Of a stretch of DNA of 64,000 nt, positions 39,571 to 49,620 are shown in pieces (positions within the stretch are counted from its first letter, which is position 1; each line of letters starts with the position of its first letter). The stretch lies in assembly GCF_008710275.1 (NCBI RefSeq), contig NZ_VYQE01000002.1:359522-423521 (forward strand), written 5' to 3'. The translations under genes were made by a program, and so were the position numbers. A model generated the notes under the pieces. It had not been told where the DNA came from and did not search any database. It saw nothing but the letters and a program-made list of their open reading frames with translations. The DNA comes from Histidinibacterium aquaticum. Its GTDB lineage: Bacteria; Pseudomonadota; Alphaproteobacteria; Rhodobacterales; Rhodobacteraceae.

Positions 39571-40821
39571 TCAGCCCAGCTGGACCAGCGCGTGGCGTTT
39601 CTTGCCGGCGGAGAGCTTGATCGGGGCGGCGAGCCTCTCGGCGTCGATCATGAGACCAGCGTCGGTCAGCGGTGCGTCGTCGATCCGGGCGCCATTGTCG
39701 GCGATGAGGCGCTTGGCCTCCTTGCCGGAGGAGGCGAGGCCCGAGCGGACGATGAGCTGGACGACCGAGATGCCCTCGCCGAGTTCCTCGGCGCTGACGG
39801 TCAGCGTCGGCAGGTCGGCGCCCACGCCGCCCTTCTCGAAGACCTCGCGCGCCGTGGCCTCCGCCGCCGCGGCGGCCTCGGGCCCGTGCAGCAGGCTCGT
39901 GACCTCGTTGGCGAGGATGATCTTGGCATCGTTGATCTCGGAGCCGCCGAGCGCGCCCAGCCGCTCGCACTCCTCCACCGGAAGCTCGGTGTAGAGCTTG
40001 AGGAAGCGGCCGGTGTCGGCGTCGGTCGTGTTGCGCCAGAACTGCCAGAACTCGTAGGGCGAGAGCATCTCGGAGGAGAGCCAGATCGCGCCGCCCTGGC
40101 TCTTGCCCATCTTGCGTCCGTCGGAGGTGGTCAGCAGCGGCGTGGTCAGGCCGAAGATCTCGTGGTCCAGCACCCGCCGCGTCAGGTCGATGCCGTTGAC
40201 GATGTTGCCCCACTGGTCCGAGCCGCCCATCTGCAGCAGGCAGCCGTAGCGGCGGTTGAGCTCCAGGAAGTCGTAGGCCTGAAGGATCATGTAGTTGAAC
40301 TCGAGGAACGAGAGCGACTGCTCCCGGTCGAGGCGGGACTTCACCGACTCGAAGGAGAGCATCCGGTTCACCGAGAAGTGCCGGCCGATGTCGCGCAGGA
40401 ACTCGAGGTAGTTCAGCCCGTCCAGCCACTCGGCGTTGTCGAGCATGAGCGCACCGTTCCCCTCGGCGCCGTAGTCGAGGTACTGGGCGAAGACGGACTT
40501 CATCCCCGCGATGTTCTCGCCGATGGCCTCGGGCGTCAGCAGCGGGCGCTCGTCGGCGCGGAAGGAGGGGTCGCCCACCTTCGTCGTGCCGCCGCCCATG
40601 AGGGTGATCGGCTTGTGGCCGGTCTTCTGGAACCAGCGCAGGAGCATGATGTTCAGCAGGTGCCCCACATGCAGCGATTTGGCCGTGGCGTCGTAGCCGA
40701 TGTAGGCGGTGACCTGTCCCTCCGAGAGCGCGTCGTCGAGCGCCTGGTAATCGGTGCAATCGGCGAGAAAGCCGCGCTCCATGATCGTCGCCATGAAGTC
40801 CGATTTCGGATGGTAGGTCAT
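39571..40821 (-). CDS. tyrS: Tyrosyl-tRNA synthetase
   Basis: A 416-residue class I synthetase of the TyrS type. The HIGH motif is HVGH (in [16 protein letters not shown]), KMSKS is KMGKS, and YIGYDATA is the tyrosine pocket region. A C-terminal S4 RNA-binding domain follows ([20 protein letters not shown] to [10 protein letters not shown]). ATG 40821 is the family start. It is divergent from anmK, an arrangement common in proteobacteria. Confidence 0.96.
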   Translation of the reverse strand: MTYHPKSDFMATIMERGFLADCTDYQALDDALSEGQVTAYIGYDATAKSLHVGHLLNIMLLRWFQKTGHKPITLMGGGTTKVGDPSFRADERPLLTPEAIGENIAGMKSVFAQYLDYGAEGNGALMLDNAEWLDGLNYLEFLRDIGRHFSVNRMLSFESVKSRLDREQSLSFLEFNYMILQAYDFLELNRRYGCLLQMGGSDQWGNIVNGIDLTRRVLDHEIFGLTTPLLTTSDGRKMGKSQGGAIWLSSEMLSPYEFWQFWRNTTDADTGRFLKLYTELPVEECERLGALGGSEINDAKIILANEVTSLLHGPEAAAAAEATAREVFEKGGVGADLPTLTVSAEELGEGISVVQLIVRSGLASSGKEAKRLIADNGARIDDAPLTDAGLMIDAERLAAPIKLSAGKKRHALVQLG

Positions 40822-40885
40822 CGCTCTTGTCCCTGCCTTGGCTGCGCGGCACTCTATAGGGCGCGAGCGGGACGAGGAAAAGACG

Positions 40886-42010
40886 ATGCTGAAGGGCAGG
40901 GGGCCGGTGCAGGCCCTGGGCGCGATGTCGGGCACCTCGCTCGACGGGGTGGATGCCGCGGTGATCGTGACCGACGGCGAGCGAATCCACGAGTTCGGGC
41001 CCTCGGCCTACCGGCCCTATTCGCCGACCGACCGGATGATCCTGCGTGCGGGCCTGGGCCTCTGGCCGGGCGAGCCGGGTGTCGCCGCCGCGACCGAGGT
41101 CGTGGACGAGACCCACATGGCGGCGCTCGAAGGTTTCCCGGCCGAGATCGTGGGCTTTCACGGCCAGACCCTCGCGCATGAGCCGGAGGGGCGCGGAACC
41201 CACCAGGCGGGCGACGGCCAGGCCCTGGCGGATTTCCTGGGGATCCCGGTGATCTGGGATTTCCGCAGCGCCGACGTGAGGCTCGGCGGGCAGGGGGCGC
41301 CGCTCGCGCCATTCTACCATTTCGCCCTGGCGCGCTGGCTGGAGGCGAAGGAGCCGCTGGCCTTTCTCAACCTCGGGGGCGTCGGCAACCTGACCTGGAT
41401 CGACCCCCGCCTGCCGAAGCCCGAGAGCGACGGCGCTCTGCTGGCCTTCGACACGGGCCCCGCGAACGCCCCGGTCGACGATCTGCTCTGGTCGCGGCGG
41501 GGCCAGGCGCGGGACGAGAACGGGGCCCTCGCGCGCGAGGGCACGGTGCGCGAGGACCTTCTCGACCGGTTCCTGTCCGATTCCTACTTCCTGCGGATTC
41601 CGCCCAAATCCCTCGACCGCGGCGCCTTCCCGGCGCTCGCCGGATCGGTGGCGGAGCTGCCGGATGCCGACGCGGCGGCGACGCTGACGGCCTGCGCGGC
41701 GGCCTCGGTGGTGGCGGGTCTCGATCACTGCCCGGTCCCGCCCGAGCGGCTGCTCGTGACCGGCGGCGGGCGGCATAACGCGACGCTGATGGAGATGATC
41801 GCCGCCGGGACCGGGATCCCGGTGGCCCCGGTGGAGGAGGTAGGAATCGACGGCGACATGCTGGAGGCGCAGGCCTTCGCCCATCTCGCCGTCCGGGTCA
41901 TTCGGGGGCTGCCCACCTCGGCGCCCGGAACCACTGGCGTCGCGGCGGCGGTCGGGGGTGGCGTGCTCTCGCGGCCCGAGGCGCGCCCCGCGAGTCTCTC
42001 CACCGGCTGA
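40886..42010 (+). CDS. anmK: Anhydro-N-acetylmuramic acid kinase
   Basis: A 374-residue cell-wall recycling enzyme that opens and phosphorylates anhydroMurNAc. The N-terminal [15 protein letters not shown] is the family signature; [11 protein letters not shown] and [12 protein letters not shown] follow, and [10 protein letters not shown] closes the sugar-kinase fold. ATG 40886 follows GACGAGGAAAAG. It shares a divergent promoter region of about 64 bp with tyrS. Confidence 0.95.
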   Translation: MLKGRGPVQALGAMSGTSLDGVDAAVIVTDGERIHEFGPSAYRPYSPTDRMILRAGLGLWPGEPGVAAATEVVDETHMAALEGFPAEIVGFHGQTLAHEPEGRGTHQAGDGQALADFLGIPVIWDFRSADVRLGGQGAPLAPFYHFALARWLEAKEPLAFLNLGGVGNLTWIDPRLPKPESDGALLAFDTGPANAPVDDLLWSRRGQARDENGALAREGTVREDLLDRFLSDSYFLRIPPKSLDRGAFPALAGSVAELPDADAAATLTACAAASVVAGLDHCPVPPERLLVTGGGRHNATLMEMIAAGTGIPVAPVEEVGIDGDMLEAQAFAHLAVRVIRGLPTSAPGTTGVAAAVGGGVLSRPEARPASLSTG

Positions 42011-42215
42011 CCGCCGCGCAAGCCCATTCGCGACAGGCGCGTCCCCTGCCTGCGGGTCACGCGGCGGGATGTGGCTCAGGCCGGAGAGCGCGGCGGCAAT
42101 CCTCTGCTCAGTGTCTCCCCTGTGGATTGAACCAGGGCCGTCCAGTGCCGTTATCGGTGCAGAGGCCACGCGCCGACCGGCGCAAAGGTCCAGTTCAGAT
42201 ACGGAGCAGTCCCAG

Positions 42216-42830
42216 ATGAAAACTCTCACGATTTCCGCCCTCGCGCTCGTCGCCGCGGGTCCCCTCTCCGCTGCCGGTCTCGACCAGCCCGCCGCCGATC
42301 CGGTGGTGCCGGTCCAGCCCGTCGCCCCCGCGCCGGTGGTCAGCACCGGCGGCGACTGGAGCGGCTTCTACGGCGGTGCCCAGCTGGGCTACGGCCAGAT
42401 CGAGGCGGAAGACGCCGCGCCCTCCGGCGATGCCGAGGGCGAAGGCGCGACATACGGTCTCCACGCCGGTTACCTCTATGACTTCGGCGCGGTCGTCGCC
42501 GGTGCCGAGGTCGACTACGATTGGACGAACATCGAGGACGAGGACACCGGCACCGAGGTCGACGACATCGCCCGCGCCAAGCTGCGCCTCGGCTACGACG
42601 CCGGCCGCATCCTGCCCTATGTCACCGCCGGCGCCGCCATGGCCGAGACCAGCGGCGGGCTCTCCGGCGAGGATACCGGCCGCTTTGCCGGTGTCGGCAT
42701 GGAATACCGCGTGCGCGACGGTGTCCGCGTGGGCGCCGAGGTTCTGAAGCACGAGTTCGAGGACTTCGACGACAGCGGCGTCGACGTCAGCGCGACCACG
42801 GCCAACGCCCGCGTGTCCTTCGAATTCTGA
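42216..42830 (+). CDS. Outer-membrane beta-barrel protein (Omp25/31-like)
   Basis: A 204-residue outer-membrane protein. The signal peptide is MKTLTISALALVAAGPLSA. A Pro/Val-rich linker leads to the barrel (GDWSGFYGGAQLGYGQ), the Omp25/31 or RopB signature, followed by alternating strands (LYDFGAVVAGAEVDYDW, RAKLRLGYDAGRILPYVTAG). It ends in ANARVSFEF, with the C-terminal Phe typical of barrels. Its own upstream space of about 200 bp suggests a separate promoter. Confidence 0.92.
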   Translation: MKTLTISALALVAAGPLSAAGLDQPAADPVVPVQPVAPAPVVSTGGDWSGFYGGAQLGYGQIEAEDAAPSGDAEGEGATYGLHAGYLYDFGAVVAGAEVDYDWTNIEDEDTGTEVDDIARAKLRLGYDAGRILPYVTAGAAMAETSGGLSGEDTGRFAGVGMEYRVRDGVRVGAEVLKHEFEDFDDSGVDVSATTANARVSFEF

Positions 42831-42959
42831 GAGTTGCCGAATCCGGGCCGGGGCGCATCACCCGGCCCGGTGCGGAGGACCGTGTCATACTCATCCCCCG
42901 ATGGGTCCTCCGCCGCGGGCGGCGCGTCTTGATTGGCGCGCCGTCCGACTGACGCCCGG

Positions 42960-44159
42960 TCAGTGCCCCAGCGGCACCAGCGAGCGTTCGTCCCAGGCCA
43001 CGCGCGTCTTCGCGCCCACCTCGAGAACCGGGCGGCCGATCAGGTTCTTCATGGAAATCGTCAGCGGCTTCTCGACGCCCTCGATGCGGACGTCGTAGTA
43101 GGTCATGTCACCGTAGTAGACGACCTCGTCGACGACCCCGTCGACGGTCCGGCTTGTGGTCTGCTCGCCCTCGAAGAGGACGGCGAGCGTCTCGGGCCGG
43201 ATGCCGACCGTGCAGCCTGTGTGGCGCAGCGCCTCGGGCACGCGCTCCTTCGGCAGAACGGCCCGGCCCAGTCCGGCCACCTCGACCTCGATGCCGGAGA
43301 CGTATTCCGGCAGCGCCTTGGGCGCCTTCGGCAGCAGCCCGATCTGGCGACGGAAGCGCGTGAGCATCGGATCGTCCGTCGGCCGCTCGGGCGCGGCCGT
43401 CTTGCGCTCGGAGACCTCGCCCCCGACGCGCGCGTCGAGGAAGTTCATCAGTCCGATGAAGGCCGCCACCCGCCGGGACTTCGGTCGGCGGTAGAGCGTC
43501 TCGGGGTCGTCCATCTGGCCGATCTCGCCCTCGAACATCACGGCGATCCGGTCGGACATGACCAGCGCCTCCTCCTGGTCGTGGGTGACCAGGATGAAGG
43601 TGATGCCCACCTGCCGCTGCAGGCGGATCAGCTCCACCTGCATCTGCTCGCGCATCTTCTTGTCGAGCGCCGAGAGCGGCTCGTCCAGCAGCAGCACCTT
43701 GGGCTGGAGGATCAGCGCCCGGGCCAGAGCCACCCGCTGCCGCTGCCCGCCCGAGAGCGCATGCGCGCGGCGGTTGCCGTAGCCCCCGAGGCCCACCATC
43801 TCCAGCGCCTCGCCCACGGCGCGGCCCTTCTCCTCCTTCGAGCGGGGATCCTTGCGCAGCCCGAAGGCCACGTTCTCGGCCACGGAGAGATGCGGGAAGA
43901 TGGCGTAGGACTGGAAGACCATGTTGGTCGGCCGGTGGTTCGCCGCCACGCCCTTCATGTCGCGCCCGTCGATCCGCAGCACGCCGGAGGAGGGGGCCTC
44001 GAACCCGGCGATGGTGCGCAGCAGCGTGGTCTTGCCGCAGCCCGAGGGCCCCAGCAGCGAGAAGAACTGCCCCTGCGGGATGGTCAGGTCGATGTCCCGC
44101 AGCGCGTGGTAGTCGCCGTAGTACTTGTTGAGCCCTTCGAGGGCGATCAGGTCGGTCAC
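42960..44159 (-). CDS. ABC transporter ATPase (polyamine/opine type, PotA-like)
   Basis: A 399-residue ATPase. Walker A is LGPSGCGKTT, signature LSGGQRQRVALARAL, Walker B VLLLDEPLSALD, and a C-terminal TOBE domain (VGIRPETLAVLFEG, RVAWDERSLVPLGH). I chose the GTG at 44159 because it overlaps the permease stop (GTGA) and VTDLIALEGLNKYYGDYHAL starts the domain. A roughly 60-residue insertion (SERKTAAPERPTDDP to LPEYVSGIEVE) splits the regulatory domain. No binding-protein gene is in the neighbourhood. Confidence 0.92.
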   Translation of the reverse strand: MTDLIALEGLNKYYGDYHALRDIDLTIPQGQFFSLLGPSGCGKTTLLRTIAGFEAPSSGVLRIDGRDMKGVAANHRPTNMVFQSYAIFPHLSVAENVAFGLRKDPRSKEEKGRAVGEALEMVGLGGYGNRRAHALSGGQRQRVALARALILQPKVLLLDEPLSALDKKMREQMQVELIRLQRQVGITFILVTHDQEEALVMSDRIAVMFEGEIGQMDDPETLYRRPKSRRVAAFIGLMNFLDARVGGEVSERKTAAPERPTDDPMLTRFRRQIGLLPKAPKALPEYVSGIEVEVAGLGRAVLPKERVPEALRHTGCTVGIRPETLAVLFEGEQTTSRTVDGVVDEVVYYGDMTYYDVRIEGVEKPLTISMKNLIGRPVLEVGAKTRVAWDERSLVPLGH

Positions 44160-44956
44160 AGGAATCCCCCGGTATCCTTGAGGCCCGCCCGGGCCAGCCC
44201 GCGCCGCCGCATGAGCTCGGCGACGGTCAGCAGGACGATCGACAGCGCGACGAGGATCGTCCCGAGCGCCATGACCACCGGCAGCCGCTCGGGAAAGCGC
44301 AGCAGGCCCCAGATGTAGACGGGCATGGTGGGCGAGTTGCCGCTGAGGAAGAAGGCGATGATGAACTCGTCGAGGCTGATGGTGAAAGAGATCAGCAGCG
44401 AGGAGATGATCCCCGGCGCCACCAGCGGCAGCGTCACCAGCCGGAAGGCGCCCCAGCGCGACTGGCCGAGGTCCATCGCCGCCTCTTCCATCGAGCGGTC
44501 GAGGTTCTGGAAGGCGCCGTTCAGCACCGCGATACAGAAGGGTGCGCAGATCAGCGTATGGGCGAGGATGATCGTCCAGTTGCCCAGCGTCAGCCCGAAG
44601 ACCCGCACCACGACCACCAGCAACGAGACCGCGACGATGATTTCCGGCAGCACCAAAGGCAGCATGATGAATCCCAGCACCCCGCGCTTGCCCGGGAAGT
44701 CTTCCATCGTTCCCGCCCGCGCGGCGCACATGCCGAGGCAGGTCGCCAGCACGGCGGAGGTCACCGCGATGATCAGAGAGTTCTGCACGGCCTCGTGCAG
44801 CGCCGGCGTCGTGGCCAGCGCCGCGAACCACTCGGTCGTGAAGCCCTGCAGCGGGAAGGCGATGATGGTCCCGTCGTTGAAGGCGAAGATCGGCAGCAAC
44901 GCGATCGGCGCGTAGAGGAAGATCAGGTAGGCTATCGCGTAGATGCGCAGACTCAT
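44156..44956 (-). CDS. ABC transporter permease (PotC-like)
   Basis: A 266-residue permease with six hydrophobic helices. ATG 44956 overlaps the stop of the upstream permease (ATGA) and starts MSLRIYAIAYLIFLYAPI. The EAA loop is seen as EEAAMDLGQSRWGAFRLVTLPLVAPG-like wording. Two permeases and one ATPase are the inner-membrane core of a spermidine/putrescine-type importer. It is coupled to both neighbours. Confidence 0.92.
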   Translation of the reverse strand: MSLRIYAIAYLIFLYAPIALLPIFAFNDGTIIAFPLQGFTTEWFAALATTPALHEAVQNSLIIAVTSAVLATCLGMCAARAGTMEDFPGKRGVLGFIMLPLVLPEIIVAVSLLVVVVRVFGLTLGNWTIILAHTLICAPFCIAVLNGAFQNLDRSMEEAAMDLGQSRWGAFRLVTLPLVAPGIISSLLISFTISLDEFIIAFFLSGNSPTMPVYIWGLLRFPERLPVVMALGTILVALSIVLLTVAELMRRRGLARAGLKDTGGFL

Positions 44957-45825
44957 TGCGACCTCAGCCACTTGCGGTTCAGCCAGATGAAGAGCAGCGC
45001 GATCACCGTGACGCAGAGCATCGCCACGATGGCGAGCGCGGCGCCCAGCGGCGCGTTGTTCAGGCGCAGGAACTGGGTCTGAATCATGTTGGCGATCATC
45101 AGCCCGTTCGGCCCGCCCACCAGCCGAGGCGTGACGTAGTCGCCGATGGTGGGGATGAAGACGATGAGCGCGGCCGCCACTACACCCGGCATCGCGAGCG
45201 GCAATGTGACCCGCAGAAAGGTCGTGACCCGCGATTCACCCAGGTCGCGCGAGGCCTCGATCAGCGAGTGGTCGATCTTTTCCAAGGCCACGAAGATCGG
45301 CAGAATCGCGAAGGGCGCGAAGGCATGGGCCAGCGTGATGACCACCGCGTTCGCGTTATAGAGGATGAAGGTCAGTGGCTCGTCGATGAAGCCCAGCCCT
45401 AGCAGCGAGGTGTTGAGCACGCCGTTGTAGCCGAGGATCACCTTCCAGAGGAAAACCCGGATCAGGTAGCTGGTCCAGAACGGGATCGTGATGAGGAAGA
45501 GCCAGAGCGACTTGCGGCTCGGCGCGACGTGGAAGCTCACGAAATAGGCGATCGGGAAGGCGAGGATCACCGTGACCACCGTCACCGACCCGGCGATGAG
45601 GACCGAGCGCACGAGCAGCTGGCGATAGATCGGCTCGCCCAGCGCCTCCTGGTAGTTGCGGAGCGTGAAGGTCCGGTCGATGTCGAGAAAGTCCTGCGTC
45701 CAGAAGGAGAACAGTAGGACCGCCGCCAGCGGCAGCGCCAGCAGGAGCACGGCATAGGCGAAGGGCACGGAGACGAGCTTTATCGCGCGCTTGGCGTCGT
45801 CTCCCAGCCGTCCGAGTGAAGCCAT
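44953..45825 (-). CDS. ABC transporter permease (PotB-like)
   Basis: A 290-residue permease with six hydrophobic helices, the first gene of this leftward three-gene operon. The EAA motif is EASRDLGESRVTTFLRVTLP, and the segment SYLIRVFLWKVILGYNGVLN is typical of the PotB type. A periplasmic binding protein (PotD-like) is usually encoded beside such permeases but is missing on both sides within the window. Confidence 0.92.
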   Translation of the reverse strand: MASLGRLGDDAKRAIKLVSVPFAYAVLLLALPLAAVLLFSFWTQDFLDIDRTFTLRNYQEALGEPIYRQLLVRSVLIAGSVTVVTVILAFPIAYFVSFHVAPSRKSLWLFLITIPFWTSYLIRVFLWKVILGYNGVLNTSLLGLGFIDEPLTFILYNANAVVITLAHAFAPFAILPIFVALEKIDHSLIEASRDLGESRVTTFLRVTLPLAMPGVVAAALIVFIPTIGDYVTPRLVGGPNGLMIANMIQTQFLRLNNAPLGAALAIVAMLCVTVIALLFIWLNRKWLRSQ

Positions 45826-45997
45826 TCCGCCCCCGTTTCCTTCGTCCCGTCCGAGGTTTCACCGCAACGCGGCGACTTGCAATGGGCAATGCTGTGGCGC
45901 GCCGCAGGTCTTCGCCCGGTGCGGGGCGGCGGTGGTCGATCGGCACGCGGTCCGCTCAGGAAAGCCGCAGGGACGGGACCGTGCTCGGACCCGTCTC

Positions 45998-46510
45998 TTA
46001 CCGCAGCGGGAAGGAGACCCGGAGCCCGTAGGTTTCCAGGCCCGGGTTGTCGTCCTGTATCCCGGCATTCGAGCGGTGGTCGTAGTAGACCCCGACCCGC
46101 GCCTCGTTGAGGAACTCGTAGGAGACGCCGAGCGAGGAGCGGAACTGCAGGTTGCCGCCGATGTCCGGCCCGTCGCCGGGGGCGTAGAAGCCCGGCATCA
46201 GCGAGCCCTCGATGGTCACCCCGCGGCCGAAGTCGTAGTCGGTCCGCAGGCCGAAGCCCGCCCAGGCGGTGGACTCGTCGGAGACCGAGAACCCCACGGC
46301 GGGCTGGAACGGCCCGTAGCTCCGGGGCAGGGCGTAGTCGAGGGCGATCTCCTGCCCGATGCGCTCTTCCTGGTAGGACACCGCGCCGGCCTGGATGCCG
46401 AGACGCCCGGTTTCCGGCACCTCGGCCAGGCAACCGCTTGTCGGACAGTAAGTCAGCCCCATATCGGTAAGGCCCATCACGACGAAAATGACCGCGAGCG
46501 TGCCGTCCAT
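45998..46510 (-). CDS. PagL-like lipid A 3-O-deacylase
   Basis: A 170-residue outer-membrane barrel. ATG 46510 (MDGTLAVIFVVMGLTDMGL) gives a signal-like N terminus. Near the C terminus, YDHRSNAGIQDDNPGLETYG matches the PagL active-site pattern (His-x-Ser-Asn followed by a Pro-Gly-x-Glu). PagL removes the 3-O fatty acid of lipid A in the outer membrane. The barrel ends in LRVSFPLR. The first Cys (TYCPTSGCL) might form a disulfide. Confidence 0.75.
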   Translation of the reverse strand: MDGTLAVIFVVMGLTDMGLTYCPTSGCLAEVPETGRLGIQAGAVSYQEERIGQEIALDYALPRSYGPFQPAVGFSVSDESTAWAGFGLRTDYDFGRGVTIEGSLMPGFYAPGDGPDIGGNLQFRSSLGVSYEFLNEARVGVYYDHRSNAGIQDDNPGLETYGLRVSFPLR

Positions 46511-46657
46511 CCTGCTCTCCCGTGTTCTTGCCCGCCCTCGTTCTAGCGGCGGAGTTGCGCCTCTTCCAGAGCGCCGAGGCAACTCGTTCCGCCCTGGTGC
46601 GTTGAGGCATCGAAGCGGGCAGGCCCGCCCGCGGCACACCGTATTTCGGAGATCGCC

Positions 46658-46765
46658 ATGACCGCTCTTCTGGACCGCCTCATCGCCCTCGTCCTGCCTG
46701 CGCCCGCGCCGCGGCCGATCCCGGTGCGTGTCGAGCGCGCGCCCGACCCGCGCCGCCCGCGCTGA
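46658..46765 (+). CDS. Small Pro/Arg-rich open frame
   Basis: A 35-codon frame (MTALLDRLIALVLPAPAPRP, then basic residues) preceded by CGGAGATCG at good spacing. A hydrophobic helix is followed by a Pro-rich and Arg-rich tail. It ends three bases before the TetR gene on the opposite strand. It may be a real small protein; the residues match no family I know. Confidence 0.4.
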   Translation: MTALLDRLIALVLPAPAPRPIPVRVERAPDPRRPR

Positions 46766-46768
46766 GCC

Positions 46769-47386
46769 TCACGCGTCCGGCGGAACGAGGCCGAGGCCCC
46801 TGAGATAGATGCCGATTCCCGTCTCGAGGAGATCCTCGGGCGGGAACGGCGATTTCGTCCCCGGCGAGCCCCGGGCGAAGAGTTCGACCACCCCGTGGCT
46901 CATCGCCCAGATATGGGCGGAGACCATCTGCGGCGGCGGGCGCTTTTCGGGCGGGATGTGACCCGCCAGTTCCTCCGCCGCCCTTTCCAGCACACCCAGC
47001 GCCCGCGTCGCGACCTCGTGCAGCTCGGGGGTGCGCTGGATCGATATGCCCGATTCGAACATCGCCACGTAGTGGCCCGGGAACTTCCGGGCGAAGGCGA
47101 GGTAGGCCCGGCCCACGGCCTCGAATGAGGCCAGCGCCGAGGGCTGTCCGCCGGCATAGGCGTGATCCATGAGGTCCGCGAAGATCTCGTAGCCCTGCCG
47201 GGCGGCCTCGGCGATCAGATCCGCCCGTCCCTCGAAATGCCGGTAGACCGCAGCCGGGGTCACCCCGGCCTGCTTGGCGGCCTCCGACAAGGTGAAGCCG
47301 GTTGGGCCCCGCTCCTCGATCAGGGTCAGCGAGGCATCCACCAGCGCCTGCCGGAGGTTGCCGTGGTGATAGCCGCGCTTAGGCAT
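46769..47386 (-). CDS. TetR-family transcriptional regulator
   Basis: A 205-residue repressor-type protein. The HTH is [21 protein letters not shown] (about residues 26-46). The ligand-binding domain is of the WHG type ([34 protein letters not shown]-like). ATG 47386 overlaps the PPK2 stop by eight bases, so it is transcribed with ppk2. The regulated gene is unknown. Confidence 0.9.
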   Translation of the reverse strand: MPKRGYHHGNLRQALVDASLTLIEERGPTGFTLSEAAKQAGVTPAAVYRHFEGRADLIAEAARQGYEIFADLMDHAYAGGQPSALASFEAVGRAYLAFARKFPGHYVAMFESGISIQRTPELHEVATRALGVLERAAEELAGHIPPEKRPPPQMVSAHIWAMSHGVVELFARGSPGTKSPFPPEDLLETGIGIYLRGLGLVPPDA

Positions 47387-48293
47387 CCCAGACGTCGAGA
47401 CCCCCGCAGATCGCCGTGTCGATCTCGCCGACGCGGCCCGGACGCTTGCCCGAGTAGTCGACCGCGCCCAGCACGGTCCGGATCGCCTGGAGCCGCGCCC
47501 GGCGTTTGTCGTCGGACCGTACCACGGTCCAGGGAGTGGCGGGCAGGTCGCTGCGATGCAGGGTCTCGCCGATCGCGGCGGAATAGGCGTCCCACTTCCG
47601 CAGTCCCTCGACGTCGATCCAGCTCAGTTTCCACTGCTTGAGCGGATCCGTCTCGCGCTTGAGGAAGCGGCGCAGCTGCTCCTCCCGCCCGACGTTCAGC
47701 CAGAGCTTCACGAGGTGGATGCCGTCGTCGGTGAGCATCGCCTCGAAGCCGGGCAGCTGCCGGAAGAAGTGCTCCCGCTGCGCAGGGGTGCAGAAGCCCA
47801 GCACATGCTCGACCACGCCGCGGTTGTACCAGGAGCGGTCGAAGAGGACGAACTCGCCCGCCGTCGGCAGCTGCTCGACGTAGCGCTGGAAGTACCATTG
47901 CCCGATCTCGCGGTCCGAGGGCTTGGGCAGCGCCACGACGCGGGCCACCCGCGGGTTGAGGTTCTCGGTCATCGCCTTGATCGTGCCGCCCTTGCCGGCG
48001 GCGTCGCGCCCCTCGAAGACCACGACCACACGCTTGCCGGTCTCGGCCACGTCGGCCTGGAGGCGGACCAGCTCCTCCTGCAGCGGATCCATCTCGCGGT
48101 GGTAGTCTTCCGAGGAGAGGCGACGGTCGTAGGGATAGCTCTCGGAGAGAATGGCCTTCTTCGGCGCGTCGAGGACGGCGGCCCGGACGTGCTCCGGCGC
48201 CTCCTCGGCAAGGTAGGCCGAGATCGCGCCGTCGAGCGGGGTATCGAGGAGGCTGTCCGTCATCGTCGCGGCAGTATCGCGGGGCGCAGGCAT
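47379..48293 (-). CDS. ppk2: Polyphosphate kinase 2
   Basis: A 304-residue PPK2-family kinase that moves phosphate between polyphosphate and nucleotides. Walker A is [15 protein letters not shown] and Walker [19 protein letters not shown]. The lid segment has [16 protein letters not shown] 48293 overlaps the hydrolase stop (TGATG); MTDSLLDTP ten codons later is an alternative start. It is the middle gene of hydrolase-ppk2-tetR. Confidence 0.92.
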   Translation of the reverse strand: MPAPRDTAATMTDSLLDTPLDGAISAYLAEEAPEHVRAAVLDAPKKAILSESYPYDRRLSSEDYHREMDPLQEELVRLQADVAETGKRVVVVFEGRDAAGKGGTIKAMTENLNPRVARVVALPKPSDREIGQWYFQRYVEQLPTAGEFVLFDRSWYNRGVVEHVLGFCTPAQREHFFRQLPGFEAMLTDDGIHLVKLWLNVGREEQLRRFLKRETDPLKQWKLSWIDVEGLRKWDAYSAAIGETLHRSDLPATPWTVVRSDDKRRARLQAIRTVLGAVDYSGKRPGRVGEIDTAICGGLDVWDA

Positions 48294-49240
48294 CAGCGCA
48301 ATCCGGCCCGCGCGGCGGCCCGGTCCACCGCCTCGGCGACCTCGCCGGGCACCACGTTCTGCGGCAGGTGTCCGATCCCCTCCAGCCGGGTGAGCCGTCC
48401 GGATGGGATGCGCTCGGCCAAGGGTTCGGCATGGATCTCGAGCGGGACGGTGCTGTCGGCGGTTCCGTGTATGACCTCCACCGGCACTTCGATCTCGCCG
48501 TAGCGCTGCGAAAGCGCGCGCAGCTCGTCCTTCAGCGTGGCGCGCTGCGCGGCATTGGCCCGCAGGCTCTCGGGCCGGAGCGTGAGCGGCGCGCCGATGG
48601 CCTCGCCGTAGCCCTCCGGCATGTCCTGGGGCGCGAAGACGCTGCGCACCTGGTCCTCGACGTACCACTCCGGCACCCAGGCCGAGATCAGCGGCACCGC
48701 GACCGCCGAGCCCAGCGCGCTGGAGTTGATGCGGTAGAGCAGCGGCAAGCCGCCCTCCCAGGGCATGGCCGCCGCCGAGACGGTGACGAGCGCCGAAAGC
48801 CGCTCGGGGAAGTGCACCGCCCAGGCCAGCGCCACCGCGCCGCCATAGCTCTGGCCGAGGACCAGCGGGCGCTCGGCCCCCAGGGCCTGTGCCGCCCGCG
48901 AGAGCAGCTCCGCCTGCGGCACGATCCCTTCGTCGCCCGCCAGCCTGTCGGTATACCCGAGCCCCGGCCGGTCGAAGACGATGACCCGGTACTGGTCCGT
49001 GAGGCGCTCCGCGAGGCGGAAGGTCATGTCGCGGGTATTGCCGCTGGAGCCGTGGATCAGCACGACATCCGGCCCGTCGCCCCGGACCACCGCGTGAACG
49101 GTGCGGCCCTCGACCTCGACGGCCTGGCCCTGCGGGGGATAGGCATCTTCCGCCGCGGCGGTCCGGGCGCGCACCCGCCAGAGCGTGGCGAGCGCGATGA
49201 CGAGGGCGGTGACGACGAGGAGAAGGATCAGGATGCGCAT
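48293..49240 (-). CDS. Membrane-anchored alpha/beta hydrolase
   Basis: A 315-residue product with an N-terminal membrane anchor ([20 protein letters not shown]) and an alpha/beta-hydrolase domain. The oxyanion segment is [11 protein letters not shown], the nucleophile elbow GQSYGGAV, the acid in [12 protein letters not shown] and the His in [11 protein letters not shown] 49240 was preferred; one four codons upstream is possible. The substrate is unknown. Confidence 0.87.
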   Translation of the reverse strand: MRILILLLVVTALVIALATLWRVRARTAAAEDAYPPQGQAVEVEGRTVHAVVRGDGPDVVLIHGSSGNTRDMTFRLAERLTDQYRVIVFDRPGLGYTDRLAGDEGIVPQAELLSRAAQALGAERPLVLGQSYGGAVALAWAVHFPERLSALVTVSAAAMPWEGGLPLLYRINSSALGSAVAVPLISAWVPEWYVEDQVRSVFAPQDMPEGYGEAIGAPLTLRPESLRANAAQRATLKDELRALSQRYGEIEVPVEVIHGTADSTVPLEIHAEPLAERIPSGRLTRLEGIGHLPQNVVPGEVAEAVDRAAARAGLR

Positions 49241-49620
49241 GACCGACCCCATCTAGGCGCTTTCGCCCCGGCGCACACCCGCGCCGCGACGGAAAAATCG
49301 AGCGGCGACCGGGACGTGATCCAGCGGAGAGCCGCCCCGCGGGGGCGGCTCGCTCGATCCTGGTGCCCTTTGGCAGGTCGTCGGCGGATGCGGCGGGCGA
49401 CCGCGCGCACGGCGGATCGCAGAGCCTCCGGCGGCGATACGGGAAGACGATGAAGGGCAGGGGCCTCTGTCCCCGAGGCCGCGGTCCCGGCGACGCCGTC
49501 CGCCCGCCGGTCCGACCATCCCTCGATGCCGTCTCGTTGACCGCGTTGCGTCGACTGGCGGGACTCCGGAATTGGGAGCGATATCAATGGCCTGTAGGAG
49601 CGTCCAAATTTGGACGCCTC
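49241..49620. other. Gap between the hydrolase and metA
   Basis: About 380 bp with no convincing gene; the frames that run through it lack ribosome sites and recognisable residues. It contains a 10-bp stem GAGCCGCCCC (49329-49338) with GGGGCGGCTC (49342-49351) and a perfect 18-bp palindrome at 49600-49617 just past metA. Confidence 0.5.
49600..49617. repeat. Perfect 18-bp palindrome after metA
   Basis: GCGTCCAAATTTGGACGC is a perfect inverted repeat without spacer, three bases past the metA stop. There is no T-run. It could be a terminator stem, a transcription-factor site or a repeat family member; a single copy is seen in the window. Confidence 0.6.

Noticed and set aside
39386-42346. Nearly 1000-codon minus-strand frame across tyrS and anmK
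   Set aside because: It runs over two certain genes in other frames; a compositional artefact.
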